Part shown: positions 25,301-35,022 of the stretch, piece by piece
Layout: every line of letters starts with the position of its first letter
Position numbering within the stretch: position 1 is the stretch's first letter
From: Siderastrea siderea
Taxonomy: Eukaryota; Cnidaria; Anthozoa; Scleractinia; Rhizangiidae
Assembly: GCA_964030785.1 (NCBI GenBank)
Contig: OZ034967.1
Coordinates: 51,489,533 to 51,553,532 of the forward strand
DNA length: 64,000 bases
Reading direction: 5' to 3'
Made by a program: the position numbers and the translations under genes
The notes under the pieces: generated by a model
The model's input: the letters and a program-made list of their open reading frames with translations, nothing else
Database searches by the model: none
Told to the model about the DNA's origin: nothing

Positions 25301-27518
25301 ATTTATCCACGACCCTGTCGTTGTTTTTGTTATTAATGTGGCTGATTTCTGCAGAAAAGTTCGGAGGTCTTTGGGAGATCTCCGGCAACCTCGGAGACTC
25401 CTTCCCGAGACACTTTTCAGGGCACCTCGAGTTCCGCGGTTAAACTCAGATTATTTGCAGTCGTGTAATTTGTACTTCACATTAAAGCTGCATTCCAGTT
25501 TTTGAATAATAACAATTATTATTTTGGTGTCATCTGAGTGGTATTAATTTTTTCAGATGAATTCATTAGTGTAAGCAATGTTTGTTGTCTTATCATAATT
25601 TTTCATTCTATAACTTCTGAAAGTTCGAAAATCATTCCAATATGCTCTACTTGTCTTCAACAGTTGATCCTTCTGATTGCCAAGATAATGATCCTTATCA
25701 GTGCCCATGGCTGGCGGCTAAGAATCCGGGATCATGTCGAGCGCAACTGAAATGTAAGTAATAATGTGGTAGGATAGTTTAAATTCTCATGCGCAACAAC
25801 CTTCGAGATCAAGAAAATCGATAGTGGTCACTTATTATAGAGACGCCTCTAAAAACAGTTTCTCGAGTCACCCTAGCATTCCGCCCAACACGTAAGGGTT
25901 TATGGCCTTTTCCCTAAGGCAACGAGAAAGATGTAAACACGATCAGCACTCTAAATCCCATGGAATTAACGAAAGCTTTGTTCAACTAGGTTATTCATTC
26001 TTTATAAGGTAGTTTATATCAAATTGAAGTGTTTCAGTCCCACACCCATCCAGGACCACGGTATCTTTAGAAATGAATCCCTTCGTCACTTATGAGAGAG
26101 CCTACGAACAGTGATTTACTGATTTCACAAAGACGTCGCTTACGAGAGCAGTCGCACATAGCTCTTCTGGAGAGCTGAAATATGAAAATCAACACCTTTT
26201 TCAAAAAGATAACAGACACCTCAGTTAAATGGCTAGTTTTGTTGAAAAAATCTAAAAGTGATGAAGGAAGAGACGAGAAATAAGTGATGTATAGCACAGG
26301 CAATCTAGGCTAGCGACACGATTGATGTGTAGGCAAGCAGTGTTCAGGTAACACCACGGTCGACCACTGGGAATTACAACTGTAAAAAGCCCTGATCTTA
26401 TCCGGGATATTACGGCAGTTTCTTTCAAGACTATGGCCACATTCATAAGGAAAAAACGAAAAACCGAAGGAGAAAAGTGCAAGGTGAAATATGGCAACGT
26501 GTACTTTTCGTCACAGTCACTCTTTTCCGTTCTTTCTCTCCCTCTCTCGAGATTATGTATTTAAATCAAATATGTACAGGGAAAATGAAGTGATTGGACT
26601 CCATACCGGATATTAACTTTTTATTTGGATTTTTTTAAAAACTTTTTTCTACAGATGTTTGTAAGAAGAGCTGTAACACTTGTGGGATAGGAGGTAAAGA
26701 TTAATGAACCTTTTTGTAAAATTCGTTTCTTTATTAGGAAAGAATATTACACGTCCAAGTTAATTACTATATAGTTCAACGATAAATATCGCCAGAAATT
26801 TCAAGCAAATGTTTTTAAAGGTAGTTTGCTCAAACCAAGCTTAAGGGATCGGTATGCAGATTACGTTTTAGAAATTAAAAAATCTAACCCATGTTTAAAA
26901 CTTTTAGCGTACTGTCATCTAAAACCCTGTACTTCGTAAGAGGCTCACGTGTTTCTAGAGACGTCAGCCAAATACGTGTGCTTCAAGGCTTGGATGATAA
27001 CCGAATTAATAAACATAGTATCAGCAATTTCAAGTCAATCACTATTTCAAGAAGTTCCTGCCACTAACATAAGAGGATTGTATTTGAACAGTCGCGTGAA
27101 TAGCAACTGACCATACGACATCTTCTTGAATCCAAATTAAACTGACTTTCGCTCAGGTAGGCAAAACAACAGACAATGTGTCCAACGAAAGTCTTTTCCA
27201 GGACTTGGGTTAACCGAACGATCACACCAGAAATAAGATTGGTATCACTGACACCTTAGACATTTGATAAAATGTTGTTGAACAATTGTTTTCATAGGTG
27301 GAGGTGGACAAGGCGGTGGAGGTGGAAACACTGGAGGCTGGGGAGGAGGCGGACATACCGGAGGTGGAGGATACGGTGGAGGGGGAAGACCAGGCGGCTG
27401 GGGAGGCGGACGACCGGGTGGCTGGGGAGGCGGTCACCATGGTGGAGGTGGAGGATATGGTGGAGGCGGAAGACCAGGTGGCTGGGGAGGCGGACGACCG
27501 GGTGGCTGGGGACGTTGA
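13423..27518 (+). CDS. Gene 1: secreted VWA-TSP1x4-VWA-TSP1-ShKTx2-Gly-rich protein
   Basis: Coding exons: 13423-13474, 14479-14909, 15788-15941, 16331-16513, 17256-17438, 19289-19471, 20176-20343, 21493-21691, 21936-22164, 22575-22743, 23547-23693, 25106-25243, 25664-25753, 26655-26693, 27298-27518; all introns GT-AG. They sum to 2586 bp: 861 residues plus TGA. Residues 1-18 are a hydrophobic signal peptide. VWA 1 spans ~22-212, with MIDAS motif DQTKS, PTRTD and FTDG. Four TSP1 repeats lie at ~213-452, each with a WSxW-type start and CSxTCGGG (C-mannosylation and O-fucosylation consensus). After a PPPPP linker comes VWA 2 (~460-650; DSSNS, GGTRTD, LTDGD), a shorter TSP1 (~651-699), two six-cysteine ShKT domains (~700-785) and a Gly/Trp-rich tail. 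The sixth cysteine of TSP1 4 is split by the exon 7/8 junction. VWA and TSP1 mosaics resemble cnidarian coadhesin/matrilin-like matrix proteins. ShKT also occurs in toxins and enzymes, but nothing here indicates a toxin. The function is inferred to be extracellular adhesion or matrix; the exact role is unknown. Confidence 0.88.
15294..15459. mobile_element. Foldback MITE in gene 1 intron
   Basis: AAACAATAGAGTTC at 15294 and its exact reverse complement at 15446-15459 bound an imperfect palindrome in which internal blocks (GGAAATTTGAAGTTC against GAACGTCAAATTTCC) also pair. It lies between the two exons of VWA 1. No target duplication is certain. Confidence 0.55.
16990..19900 (+). repeat. Tandem duplication carrying TSP1 exons 5 and 6 of gene 1
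   Basis: Exons 17256-17438 and 19289-19471 lie 2033 bp apart and are near-identical, and their flanking introns match too. Upstream, both have CTTGT(A/T)CA...ACAG(T/A)GTTACAG-like sequence and GTAGCTTTCA(C/T)TACTTAAACT. Downstream, both have GGTAACACAGC(T/C)ATTAATG, ATCGTTAGTCT and, farther on, CCATACTAC and GTTGTACTAG-like blocks near 17880 and 19817. The duplication therefore covers exon and intron together. The block 18000-19000 is not matched and may be a later insertion or unduplicated DNA. Confidence 0.75.
18540..18564 (+). repeat. Poly-G tract
   Basis: About 15 Gs followed by AGGGGAGGAGG, inside an intron of gene 1; potential G-quadruplex. Confidence 0.7.
20389..20866. repeat. GTTAATTT-rich interspersed repeat
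   Basis: The words GTTAATTT and TTAACGC recur many times in both orientations. The ends (TAGAGGAAATTAACG near 20390 and, in reverse complement, TAGGAACACTTAAATTAACG near 20865) are loosely inverted. It is probably a decayed non-autonomous element in the intron before VWA 2 of gene 1. Confidence 0.4.
22211..22370 (+). repeat. (CAAT)n microsatellite
   Basis: About 40 tetranucleotide units with a few interruptions (CACT, CAGT), inside the intron that splits VWA 2 of gene 1. The Ser/Asn/Gln-repeat open frames it produces are artefacts. Confidence 0.95.
22941..23124 (+). repeat. (GAAT)n compound microsatellite
   Basis: GAAT units, then GAAC units, then a GCATGCAT-rich block (22988-23034), then more GAAT. 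It lies in the intron before the divergent TSP1 exon of gene 1. Confidence 0.95.
23930..24648. mobile_element. Outer MITE of a nested pair, Harbinger-like
   Basis: Left terminus GGGCCGATTTAGACTGTACG and right terminus in reverse complement GGGCCGATTTAGATGGAACG form inverted ends. TAA lies immediately outside both (23927-23929 and 24649-24651). A three-base TWA-type target duplication suggests PIF/Harbinger ancestry. There is no coding content. A second element has inserted at 24145-24560. Confidence 0.65.
24145..24560. mobile_element. Inner MITE nested in the outer one
   Basis: Left end AGGCTAATTTACACGCTGCG matches the right end in reverse complement through at least 23 bases, and GGGCCGATTTGTCGGCC follows in both arms. 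TTA flanks both sides (24142-24144 and 24561-24563), again a Harbinger-type duplication. It interrupts the 23930-24648 element and is therefore younger. Confidence 0.7.
27298..27515 (+). repeat. In-frame Gly-rich tail repeats of gene 1
   Basis: The last exon encodes about 73 residues that are mostly glycine with regular Trp, Tyr, Arg-Pro and His. A block reading GGGGYGGGGRP then GGWGGGRPGGWG occurs twice in tandem with a near-identical 81-bp DNA unit. The opposite strand and other frames are also open here, a compositional effect; the Gly-rich frame is the one reached by the phase-1 splice from 26693. Confidence 0.8.
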
Positions 27519-27626
27519 AAATCCTAAATAGCATTGTGAGTACGTTTTGCAAGACATTTCTGTTTCTAAAAGGAAACAGTCTTTCCTTAAAGCGAGGATA
27601 GTATGAATGTAAGTCTGTAAACATAC

Positions 27627-27632
27627 AATAAA
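27627..27632 (+). terminator. Poly-A signal of gene 1
   Basis: AATAAA lies 109 bases after the stop codon; a second AATAAA lies at 27824-27829. Confidence 0.5.
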
Positions 27633-27832
27633 GGCGCGAAATCAAGGAAAAAACTGTGGAAATACGAAACGAATCCCGAAGGGTAAAACTGTCCCAATTT
27701 TTCCGAAACATTGATAAAGGTTACCCTAAATCATAAAGGCAAGGAGAGAAATTCCATAGTTATGTTCTAACTGGTTTTATCCAATTAGAGCTCGTGAGAT
27801 GACTTGAACATTTTGTAATGATCAATAAACCT

Positions 27833-29739
27833 CTTTCAAAAACCGCAATCATTTTAATTGCGCACGCGCAGGTTTAACCTCGCATCAGCATTTGTTCTAA
27901 TAGCACAAAGTGTCGTAAAAACGTGTAAGTACACTACATCGAGTGACTTCTAAAGAATAAAAGACGCCTAGAACTCGGCTCTGACTTGCACACAAGGGCA
28001 CTTGGGCCAGTTCATTCATTTCATTGTCTTAACGAGTCTCAGTTTCAGTGAGTCTCGTTAGGACACACCTCAAGTAAAACGACACTTGCTTTCAATGGCC
28101 TTACGTAAAGGTATTCATATGTATAGAGATGAAGTGATGGAGAAATGAAAAGAGTAAAATCAAATCTCTTGTACGTCGGCGAAGACGGTTTTAATTATAA
28201 TTACTGAAGTTTATTGCTACTTTCTTGTCCTTGCAGGTACGCTTCCTGAATTGACTGATATTTCAGAAGTAAGAAAACGGATGAAATAGGAAATTAGTTG
28301 CAACAGTTAGTGAAATAAACAGTCAAATTAAATGACTTTGTCTTCAGTCTACATTTGTTCAATTTAACCAATATAAGGCATAGTTATGCATCAGTCATCT
28401 CTAGCAGTGTCTCCCCCCCCTCCCCACGGGTAAAGACCCCGGCATTAACATTTTTTGAAAACAAACTGGCAAACGCACACTTAGACGCATGGAAGTCTTA
28501 TTTGTTATTGAATTGCTTCAGCGACCGTTCGCTAAGTAAAACTGGCATCTCATCTATGTCCTCCTTATACAAAATTATAAATTCCTCGCTTTTACTGATG
28601 AACGTTTTACTGAAACGAAGCCACAATTCGGTAGGGTCAAATTGCCTGGGGTAGACTAATGCCAGACCTCTGGTAAGGAGAATGCGGAAAATGCCTCACT
28701 TATGCCGGGGAGTCAATAGACACTGCTGAGACTGACAGACGCAACAGTTGAAGGACTTCAAAGGTGATACCAGAAGTAGTGCAATTTATATTGAAACCAT
28801 CACAACGGGCACAATCTTGTCTTACGTTCATAAACTATGGCTGAATAACTACACAGAAACGTTTCTATTGGTTAGCTACCTCAACACAACGCATAAACCC
28901 GTTGTGGCTTGTGGAGGCTCAAGACCAATATTGCTAACAAAAACGTGTGACAAAGAAGCTTTGACAAAGAAGCTCATGTAGATCTTATAATCATTCTTAT
29001 GCCTAAAATGTTCACCAACGCGAGCAAGACAATTATATCATGGTGGCATTAACGGGTCTACGTCATCCATTTTCAGTAGCACTTTGGAAAGCCATAAACA
29101 CATTTGTATCATTGGAAACCGAAACATAATGGTCCTGTTTTGTTGAAAATGGCAATTGTAGTGCACAAAACCTGTTAATAAGTGTCTTTTCCATGTTCTT
29201 CTTTTGTTTCTGACATAAAACAGGTAAAAGCTTATATTGTAGCTCGTTCTTTCTTGAAAATTCACTCGATGTCATTCCCTAGGTGGTCCAGAAGCTTTTG
29301 TCTAGGGTTCTTAGGGATCACTCTTTGGGTTCCTGGTAACGGTGCTTATAAAATAAGCAAATATTTAACGGCAAAGGTTTTTCGGATGCATTTTTCTGGC
29401 TCTTTCTTGCCCTTTACCGTTTCAAGTAAGCGTCCTTCATTCGCAAAATAGTTTTTGACCCTTTTCTTTCATCAGGTTTCTGTTTTTGTTAGTTTTGTGA
29501 ATAATAGGTTTGAAGTCTGTTTCAGTTAATTGCAGTTATACTTTAATTTATTAGTCAACTCAGTCGTCAATTTATGCTGAAAGCACCACAGCAGTGCAAA
29601 ATCTTTTGTTTTACATTCACACAGTACGTTGACCTACTCACCAGAAACATAGCTATTGTTTAGTTTCTCCAGCAGAGATGAAAACCTGTTGTAGTTTGTA
29701 CACTGTAAAGTCTAGAAAGTTCCTTTTCAGTTTACCACG
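27833..29739. other. Intergenic stretch, no gene seen
   Basis: Short open frames such as 28355-28654 show no recognisable domain. No RNA gene or transposon ends were identified. Confidence 0.4.
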
Positions 29740-30612
29740 CAGGCCCGTAGCAAGGCTGAGATAACTAGGGGGGGGGGCAGGAAATTGGCCTGGTCAAAGC
29801 CCCCCCCCGTCAAAATACAGACGTTAACAAATAGGTCAGAAGGCGTACAAAAATTCATGTCAGATAGATACTAACACTGTTCACAATGCCACAGTTTGAG
29901 TCGATTTTGTCAAAAAGGACACCTTTATGGGGACATCGTTCATTGAAAATTTGCCAAAAAGCTGCTTCCTGTCTGCTTTTTTGCCGACAAAGTTGTTGGT
30001 AACATCCACCAGATTTATAGCATCAGTTTTAAAAAAGTGTCCTGAAAGTTACAAGGTTTGTCAAAATTAAAATATTTCGACAGCTAAGCTAATTTCGGAC
30101 CTATTTTGCCTAATTCTCGTAAACGTTTAAATAATGTTTGTCACTCGATTACATGTAATAATCGAGTGAGATAAATATAATTTTGTTCCCTAGACTTGCT
30201 CTACAACAGTGGGCTTAAAGTTTGTAGCAAATACTCAGCATTTGGTTAGCTATGAAAGGTATAAAGGTTCTTTTCAGTCTTAAGTTATACTGCCAGGGCA
30301 GGGTAAAGGTGATATGGGTGAAGAAAGACATTGGTATAAGGAACCTGGGCGACTGAAATGTGCGGTGGGCTAGTAGATTTTTGAAGCTAACTTGCCCGGT
30401 GGCTAGTGACTCAACTCAACAGATGTCGAACCCTGTTTAAGGCCGTGAAATTATAAAAGGCACTTTTAGCATCAGAATACAAGACTGATTGTTGCACATT
30501 AATTCAAGTTGTTTTAATGATATATTTTTGGGACGTGTAATGATTTTTAACTTTCAAAAATTCTGGGGGGGCTCGAGCCCCCCCCCCCTACCCCCCCTCT
30601 GCTATGGGCCTG
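29740..30612. mobile_element. hAT-like non-autonomous element
   Basis: The left end is CAGGCCCGTAGCA and the right end in reverse complement is CAGGCCCATAGCA. Both are followed internally by runs of G. CAGG-type ends with a G-run are typical of hAT MITEs, from general knowledge. The expected 8-bp target duplication is not clear. The 870-bp interior has no transposase frame. Confidence 0.5.
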
Positions 30613-30950
30613 CCACGTATTGCAGACAACCCAATAACTCGTGCAAATTTTTTTCTGTACAACAAGGATACAAAATAGGCCGTTGGTTGCTTTCTGAAAG
30701 CAATTATTCTAACACCTACCTTTTTTTAGCAGCGCGCGAAATCTAACGGTCCAGTAACATAAGGGCATCCAATAATGCTCTATTTCCCCCTCAAAATTTA
30801 AAATTATCAAAGCTGACGAAAACTATGCCTTCAACTGCTTACTGTGCGAGCATTCCTAAAATCAAGCACTAAAATTATGTTCCTCCTATCCTATACGTTG
30901 CTATGGAACTGTTTCGCATCCCAAAGAAATGTTTTAAATTTTGTGTTAGA

Positions 30951-31601
30951 TTAAGTAGCCAATTCACATGGTGTCGCTGACTGATCGATAGCCAAATTCT
31001 TCTTACGTTTTTCCAGTGATAAATATGTTAACAGTGCAAGGAAAGCACGTTCTAGTATAATGTGTTTCAAGCAGGCCTGACATTGCTGGAACTGACCGAG
31101 TGACTTCAGGAAGACGTTTCTTTTAAAGGTTGGTGAAAAAATCCCCTTCCTCCTGAAATAATTACCTTTTTTCCCACAACCAGAACTAAATATTTCATAC
31201 CTTGTGATAGTAGTGAGATCGTTGAAAGCTTCAAGGCGGTGGCTTTTAAAAATGTTGAGATGAGTTGGGTAGTACTTTGCAGAGCTCCGGGAAAATGCTG
31301 CCCGTTTCAGAAAATGTCTGTGCGCATTTCTGATCTTTGAAATCGTGTAACCGTCCAACAGTAAACATATTTTTTGATAGTTTACCCCATAGCAAATATT
31401 CAAGAAATTGCTGACGGATTCGTGGGAAACAACAACAACAAAGGTTTTTGGATGTGGATCAAATACTTCTATTTTCAGCCTTTTACGTGTCGAATGAGCA
31501 TCCTTATTTCGTAAAATAATTTTATGAGAACAAAGGTCGATGTTTTCACAAAAATGTAACCCTTCGTTATTCATAACATTATGAAGGGAAAGAGAGAACA
31601 C
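30951..31601 (-). CDS. Hypothetical ORF, 216 codons, origin unknown
   Basis: This is the longest uninterrupted ATG-initiated frame in the window. The product is basic, His- and Lys-rich, with no signal peptide, membrane segment or motif that I recognise. There is no obvious splice partner. It could be an unspliced gene, part of a decayed transposon, or chance; its length is the only argument for coding. Confidence 0.25.
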   Translation of the reverse strand: MFSLSLHNVMNNEGLHFCENIDLCSHKIILRNKDAHSTRKRLKIEVFDPHPKTFVVVVSHESVSNFLNICYGVNYQKICLLLDGYTISKIRNAHRHFLKRAAFSRSSAKYYPTHLNIFKSHRLEAFNDLTTITRYEIFSSGCGKKGNYFRRKGIFSPTFKRNVFLKSLGQFQQCQACLKHIILERAFLALLTYLSLEKRKKNLAIDQSATPCELAT

Positions 31602-32308
31602 TCTTTCAAAATTTTGAAGTGGGAGAATGTTAAATTTTCACCGTAAATGATATTTTTTTTATAGAATTACCTGAAGAACTAAAATCCGCCAGCTATTCGC
31701 CAGTCGTGAAATTATTTTAGCGGTAAATATTGACAATCAACAATACATTCTTCCGGCTACATTTTGGCCCATGCCTTATGATATGCTTGAAATAGCTTTC
31801 TTTTAACAGCCTCTTACAACTTTTGACTTCTAATAACGCTCTATTAAAGTCCAAAAAATGTTTTTGATAAAAATGTGCAGTACCATTTCAAAGAACACGA
31901 AAGAAAGGATCAATAGTTTTTTTTCACACCCTTCAGAATTTCACACATCAACTCCAAAATTAGAACCATTTTCTATTACTGAACTTTAATACACATTTCC
32001 AAACACAGCTACAAAGAGTCTACAAAAAAAAAAAGAGAACGAAAAAAGAAAAAAAAAACGCTGTTGCTTAGGCTGTAATATTTGTTGCATGATACATGTA
32101 GCTAACTAACATTGGCTTTTGTCACTTCAATCATGACTGTAACAAACATTGATGCTGAGGTGTTTACCTTTAGGAAGGAAACGGCCAATCAATTAAAGAG
32201 TAAAAGGGTTTCCAAGTAACTCAGAAGACGCCTTAAGAATCCAACACTTATAGGACTGTGGTAGTTTCTGTCCTTTTTCTTTATTGGTGTAGGCTGTGCA
32301 GAATGTTC

Positions 32309-32513
32309 TTAATTCCCAGAGTCAGTTATGGAGACATTAAGGTGGTTCTAACTTTTGAGTCGGTGGATGAAATCCTATGGTGTGACCATTCAAATGACTT
32401 TTCTTCAGCGCTACTTTCACATGGTACTATTTATGTTTTACTATTTTGCAAACTAAAATTTGGGATTTGTCTTGAATTTTGACTTCAGACACTCTTGGGA
32501 GTGAAAGGATTAA
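32309..32513. mobile_element. TTAA-flanked MITE, copy 2
   Basis: TTAA at 32309-32312 and 32510-32513 flank a sequence colinear with 8104-8318 (shared TTATGGAGACAT, CTTTTGAGTC and GAAATCCTATGGTGTGACC). The right terminus GGGAGTGAAAGG is preserved; the left has decayed to TTCCCAGAGTC. Confidence 0.7.
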
Positions 32514-33394
32514 GTCAGGATCGGCACCTTTAATATTGGTGTATGGATTTTTCGGTTACATACGGGTTATGAGAACATTATTGACGGCTGCTGGTCTTAC
32601 ATCAGCATGGAAGGTTTCTAATCGAGATTTGGGTTCAATTATTCAAAGCAGGAACGAATAAGCTAATATAAGATTTGCCGCAACTTTGAATATTTGTTTC
32701 AATTTTTATAGCATATAGATGGATTGTTCAAAAGTCTGAAACCTTTGGACTTAATTAAATTTGGGTTTACATTATATTGAGCTTACGTGGCGCACTTAGT
32801 TATCGCATTAACACAGACGCCTTGGCAAGGAAAACCATAAGGAAGGTTAGAAGAGGGGAAAAAGACAATTTTGAAAGCTGTTTAGCCTATAAATAGTCCC
32901 TTCCATAGTTTGACCCCTTTGAACGCGTAAACAATTTCTCTCCAATCAGCAGCAACCCGAAGAGTGGGTCGAGATGGCTAACGTGCCATAGGAAGATTCA
33001 CGAGTGGACCAATTCTTTTATATCACTAAGCCTTTAAAACTGTTACATAGGTATTCGGTTGCAAGAACGTTAACACCTTTGAACATTCGAATATTAATGT
33101 TTTTTTTTCCAAAGAGAGACAATTTACTAGTCAATTTAAGTGGACGAAGAGTTTCTTTGACGTCTGTTAAGCGCTTAAAGGGCTATTCTGAAATTTTGAC
33201 TGTTTGTTACTCAGTCTACCAAAATGAAGAAATTACCTCATCGCGCAGAATGGCCGGACATTCGTGCATATTTATGAGCTACCATGGCGAGTTATTCAAG
33301 CGTGAGCGCCCTAAACATGCGCGACAATAAGAAAGAAAAGCGTCGATTTTGGTTAAGTAGGCTGACAAAAATTGTCATTTTGCAGAAGTTAGAC

Positions 33395-33720
33395 ATGGGT
33401 CAGTTCAAGTATCAAAGAGCTGATTTTGGAAGGAGAAAGATAAATCTACAACTTAATCGAAAAATCAGACAAAATGAACGAGAATAAGTTGTAGTCTTTT
33501 GGCTCTCAAAACTGTGCTTTTTCTCGCATTTCTAGTATGGGAAACGGTACTCATTAAGATTCGATGCTAATTTTTTTAACGAAATAAGTAGCAATCTTCG
33601 TATCAAAGAGCGGATTATTGAAGATACAAGTCTTCCCTTCTTAAGATTCCTATATTTATCAAAATTCGAGCAATAAAAGTTGTAGACTTTTGCGATTGAA
33701 AATCTGAGGTTCAAAACTCG
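33395..33720 (+). repeat. Degenerate tandem repeat, ~200-bp period
   Basis: GTATCAAAGAGC followed by AAGTTGTAG(T/A)CTTTTG and TCAAAACT occurs twice in order, near 33408 and near 33600. The copies are diverged. Confidence 0.4.
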
Positions 33721-34100
33721 CGCGCCTTCCAAGTGAAGTCTTTGTTCTTCGGTATGACAATGGTCACCACGAATTAACAATAGGTTGGACAATTGTCTTC
33801 AGAATGCACTCATCTGTAAACTAGAGGCCACTGTATTGCTAATCATGAGCGAAAACAACCCCGCGCTAAATTTGAACAAAACTAACACTCGCAGGTCGCG
33901 CGTGAAAACGGTACTGAAAAGGAAAAGCAAAAATGGCCGATAAAATCGTAAATGATCTAGACCATGAGCTCTCCTTAAAGCTCATAGAACCCGTGGTCCT
34001 GGTTCAAGGGAATTCAAAGCCTCAAGAAATGGTTTCTGTTCGGTCGCTGCATGCAATAGATGCAATCGCAGAATCGCTTGTGTGTCGCATATCCTTATGT

Positions 34101-34244
34101 GGGTTTACCTCGGTGTAAGAACCTGACAAGATTTTCTTTGTTTGTTAGCTTTTGTTTTGCTGTACGGTATTGTTTAAAATGTTTTTGTTTCCTTTGTTTT
34201 ACGTCATCCGTGAGTTTCACAGGTTCTTACACCCAGGTAAAGCC
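34101..34244. mobile_element. 144-bp MITE with 8-bp target duplication
   Basis: CCTTATGT lies on both sides (34093-34100 and 34245-34252). The termini pair over about 24 bases: GGGTTTACCTCGGTGTAAGA against the reverse-complemented right end GGCTTTACCTGGGTGTAAGA. An 8-bp duplication fits hAT, P or Merlin families; no transposase is present. Confidence 0.7.
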
Positions 34245-35022
34245 CCTTATGTTCGCTTCGATCGTTGACCACGATCGAGCTTTAGATGTTTGGCTCAGTT
34301 AGGGAATGTAAACTCAATTACCCCCTGTTTTGTTCCACATGAAAGTTAAAAGCTCCCAAAGACAGAAGCAAAACGTTAGAGTGTCTGCTGCTTGCGCACG
34401 CAAACCACAAACAAGCGAAATGCTGAATTTATTTACGACACAATCATCTCGCCCGCGCAGTGATGATTCGACATGGCTTTCTGTGTTGTAACTTTTGCCG
34501 AGACAAAACCACTCTAAATGCCCATGCAATACCGGATCAAAACAGAAAACCGCTTCAGGAAATGTTCTACGCGAAATATGCGCATATGTTCGATTTTACG
34601 AAACAAAAGGCGAAACAATAGCGCGCTCCGTTTATTGTTTAGTTTGCCGCCTACATCATGATAATGAGCATCGCTGTGCGTTCATGGCATCCAATGAATT
34701 AAGCTCTTTCTAAGCGTCTATGAATAATAACGCGCGATATGACAGATCTACAAACTTTCTTGAACTGGAGGTAAATGTCCCGAGAACAATAGGCATTCTG
34801 CGCGATGCTCATAATTCATCTGTATAACCCAAAACGGTTCAGTTTTCTACCAAGTGATAGAAGAAACTCCTTTATTTTATTAACAAAGTACAGAGAGCCT
34901 GCTGACTGGTGCACGACGTTATCAGTGATAGGGCGCAATTCCCTTTTTATCTCTTTGTAGTCTCATCCTCTGAGTTTAATTTGCTTCAAATTCTTTGTTA
35001 CTTTATTTTTAGATACTCCAAA

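Noticed and set aside
25106..26693. Reading the ShKT exons as a separate venom peptide gene
   Set aside because: Both ShKT domains enter and leave in phase 1 within the frame of gene 1, with no start codon, signal peptide or stop of their own.
27222..27711. Several overlapping frames, both strands, over the Gly-rich exon (Arg/Trp-rich, Asp/Glu-rich, Ser/Thr-rich)
   Set aside because: Compositional shadows of the repeat; only the Gly-rich frame is reached by correct splicing.
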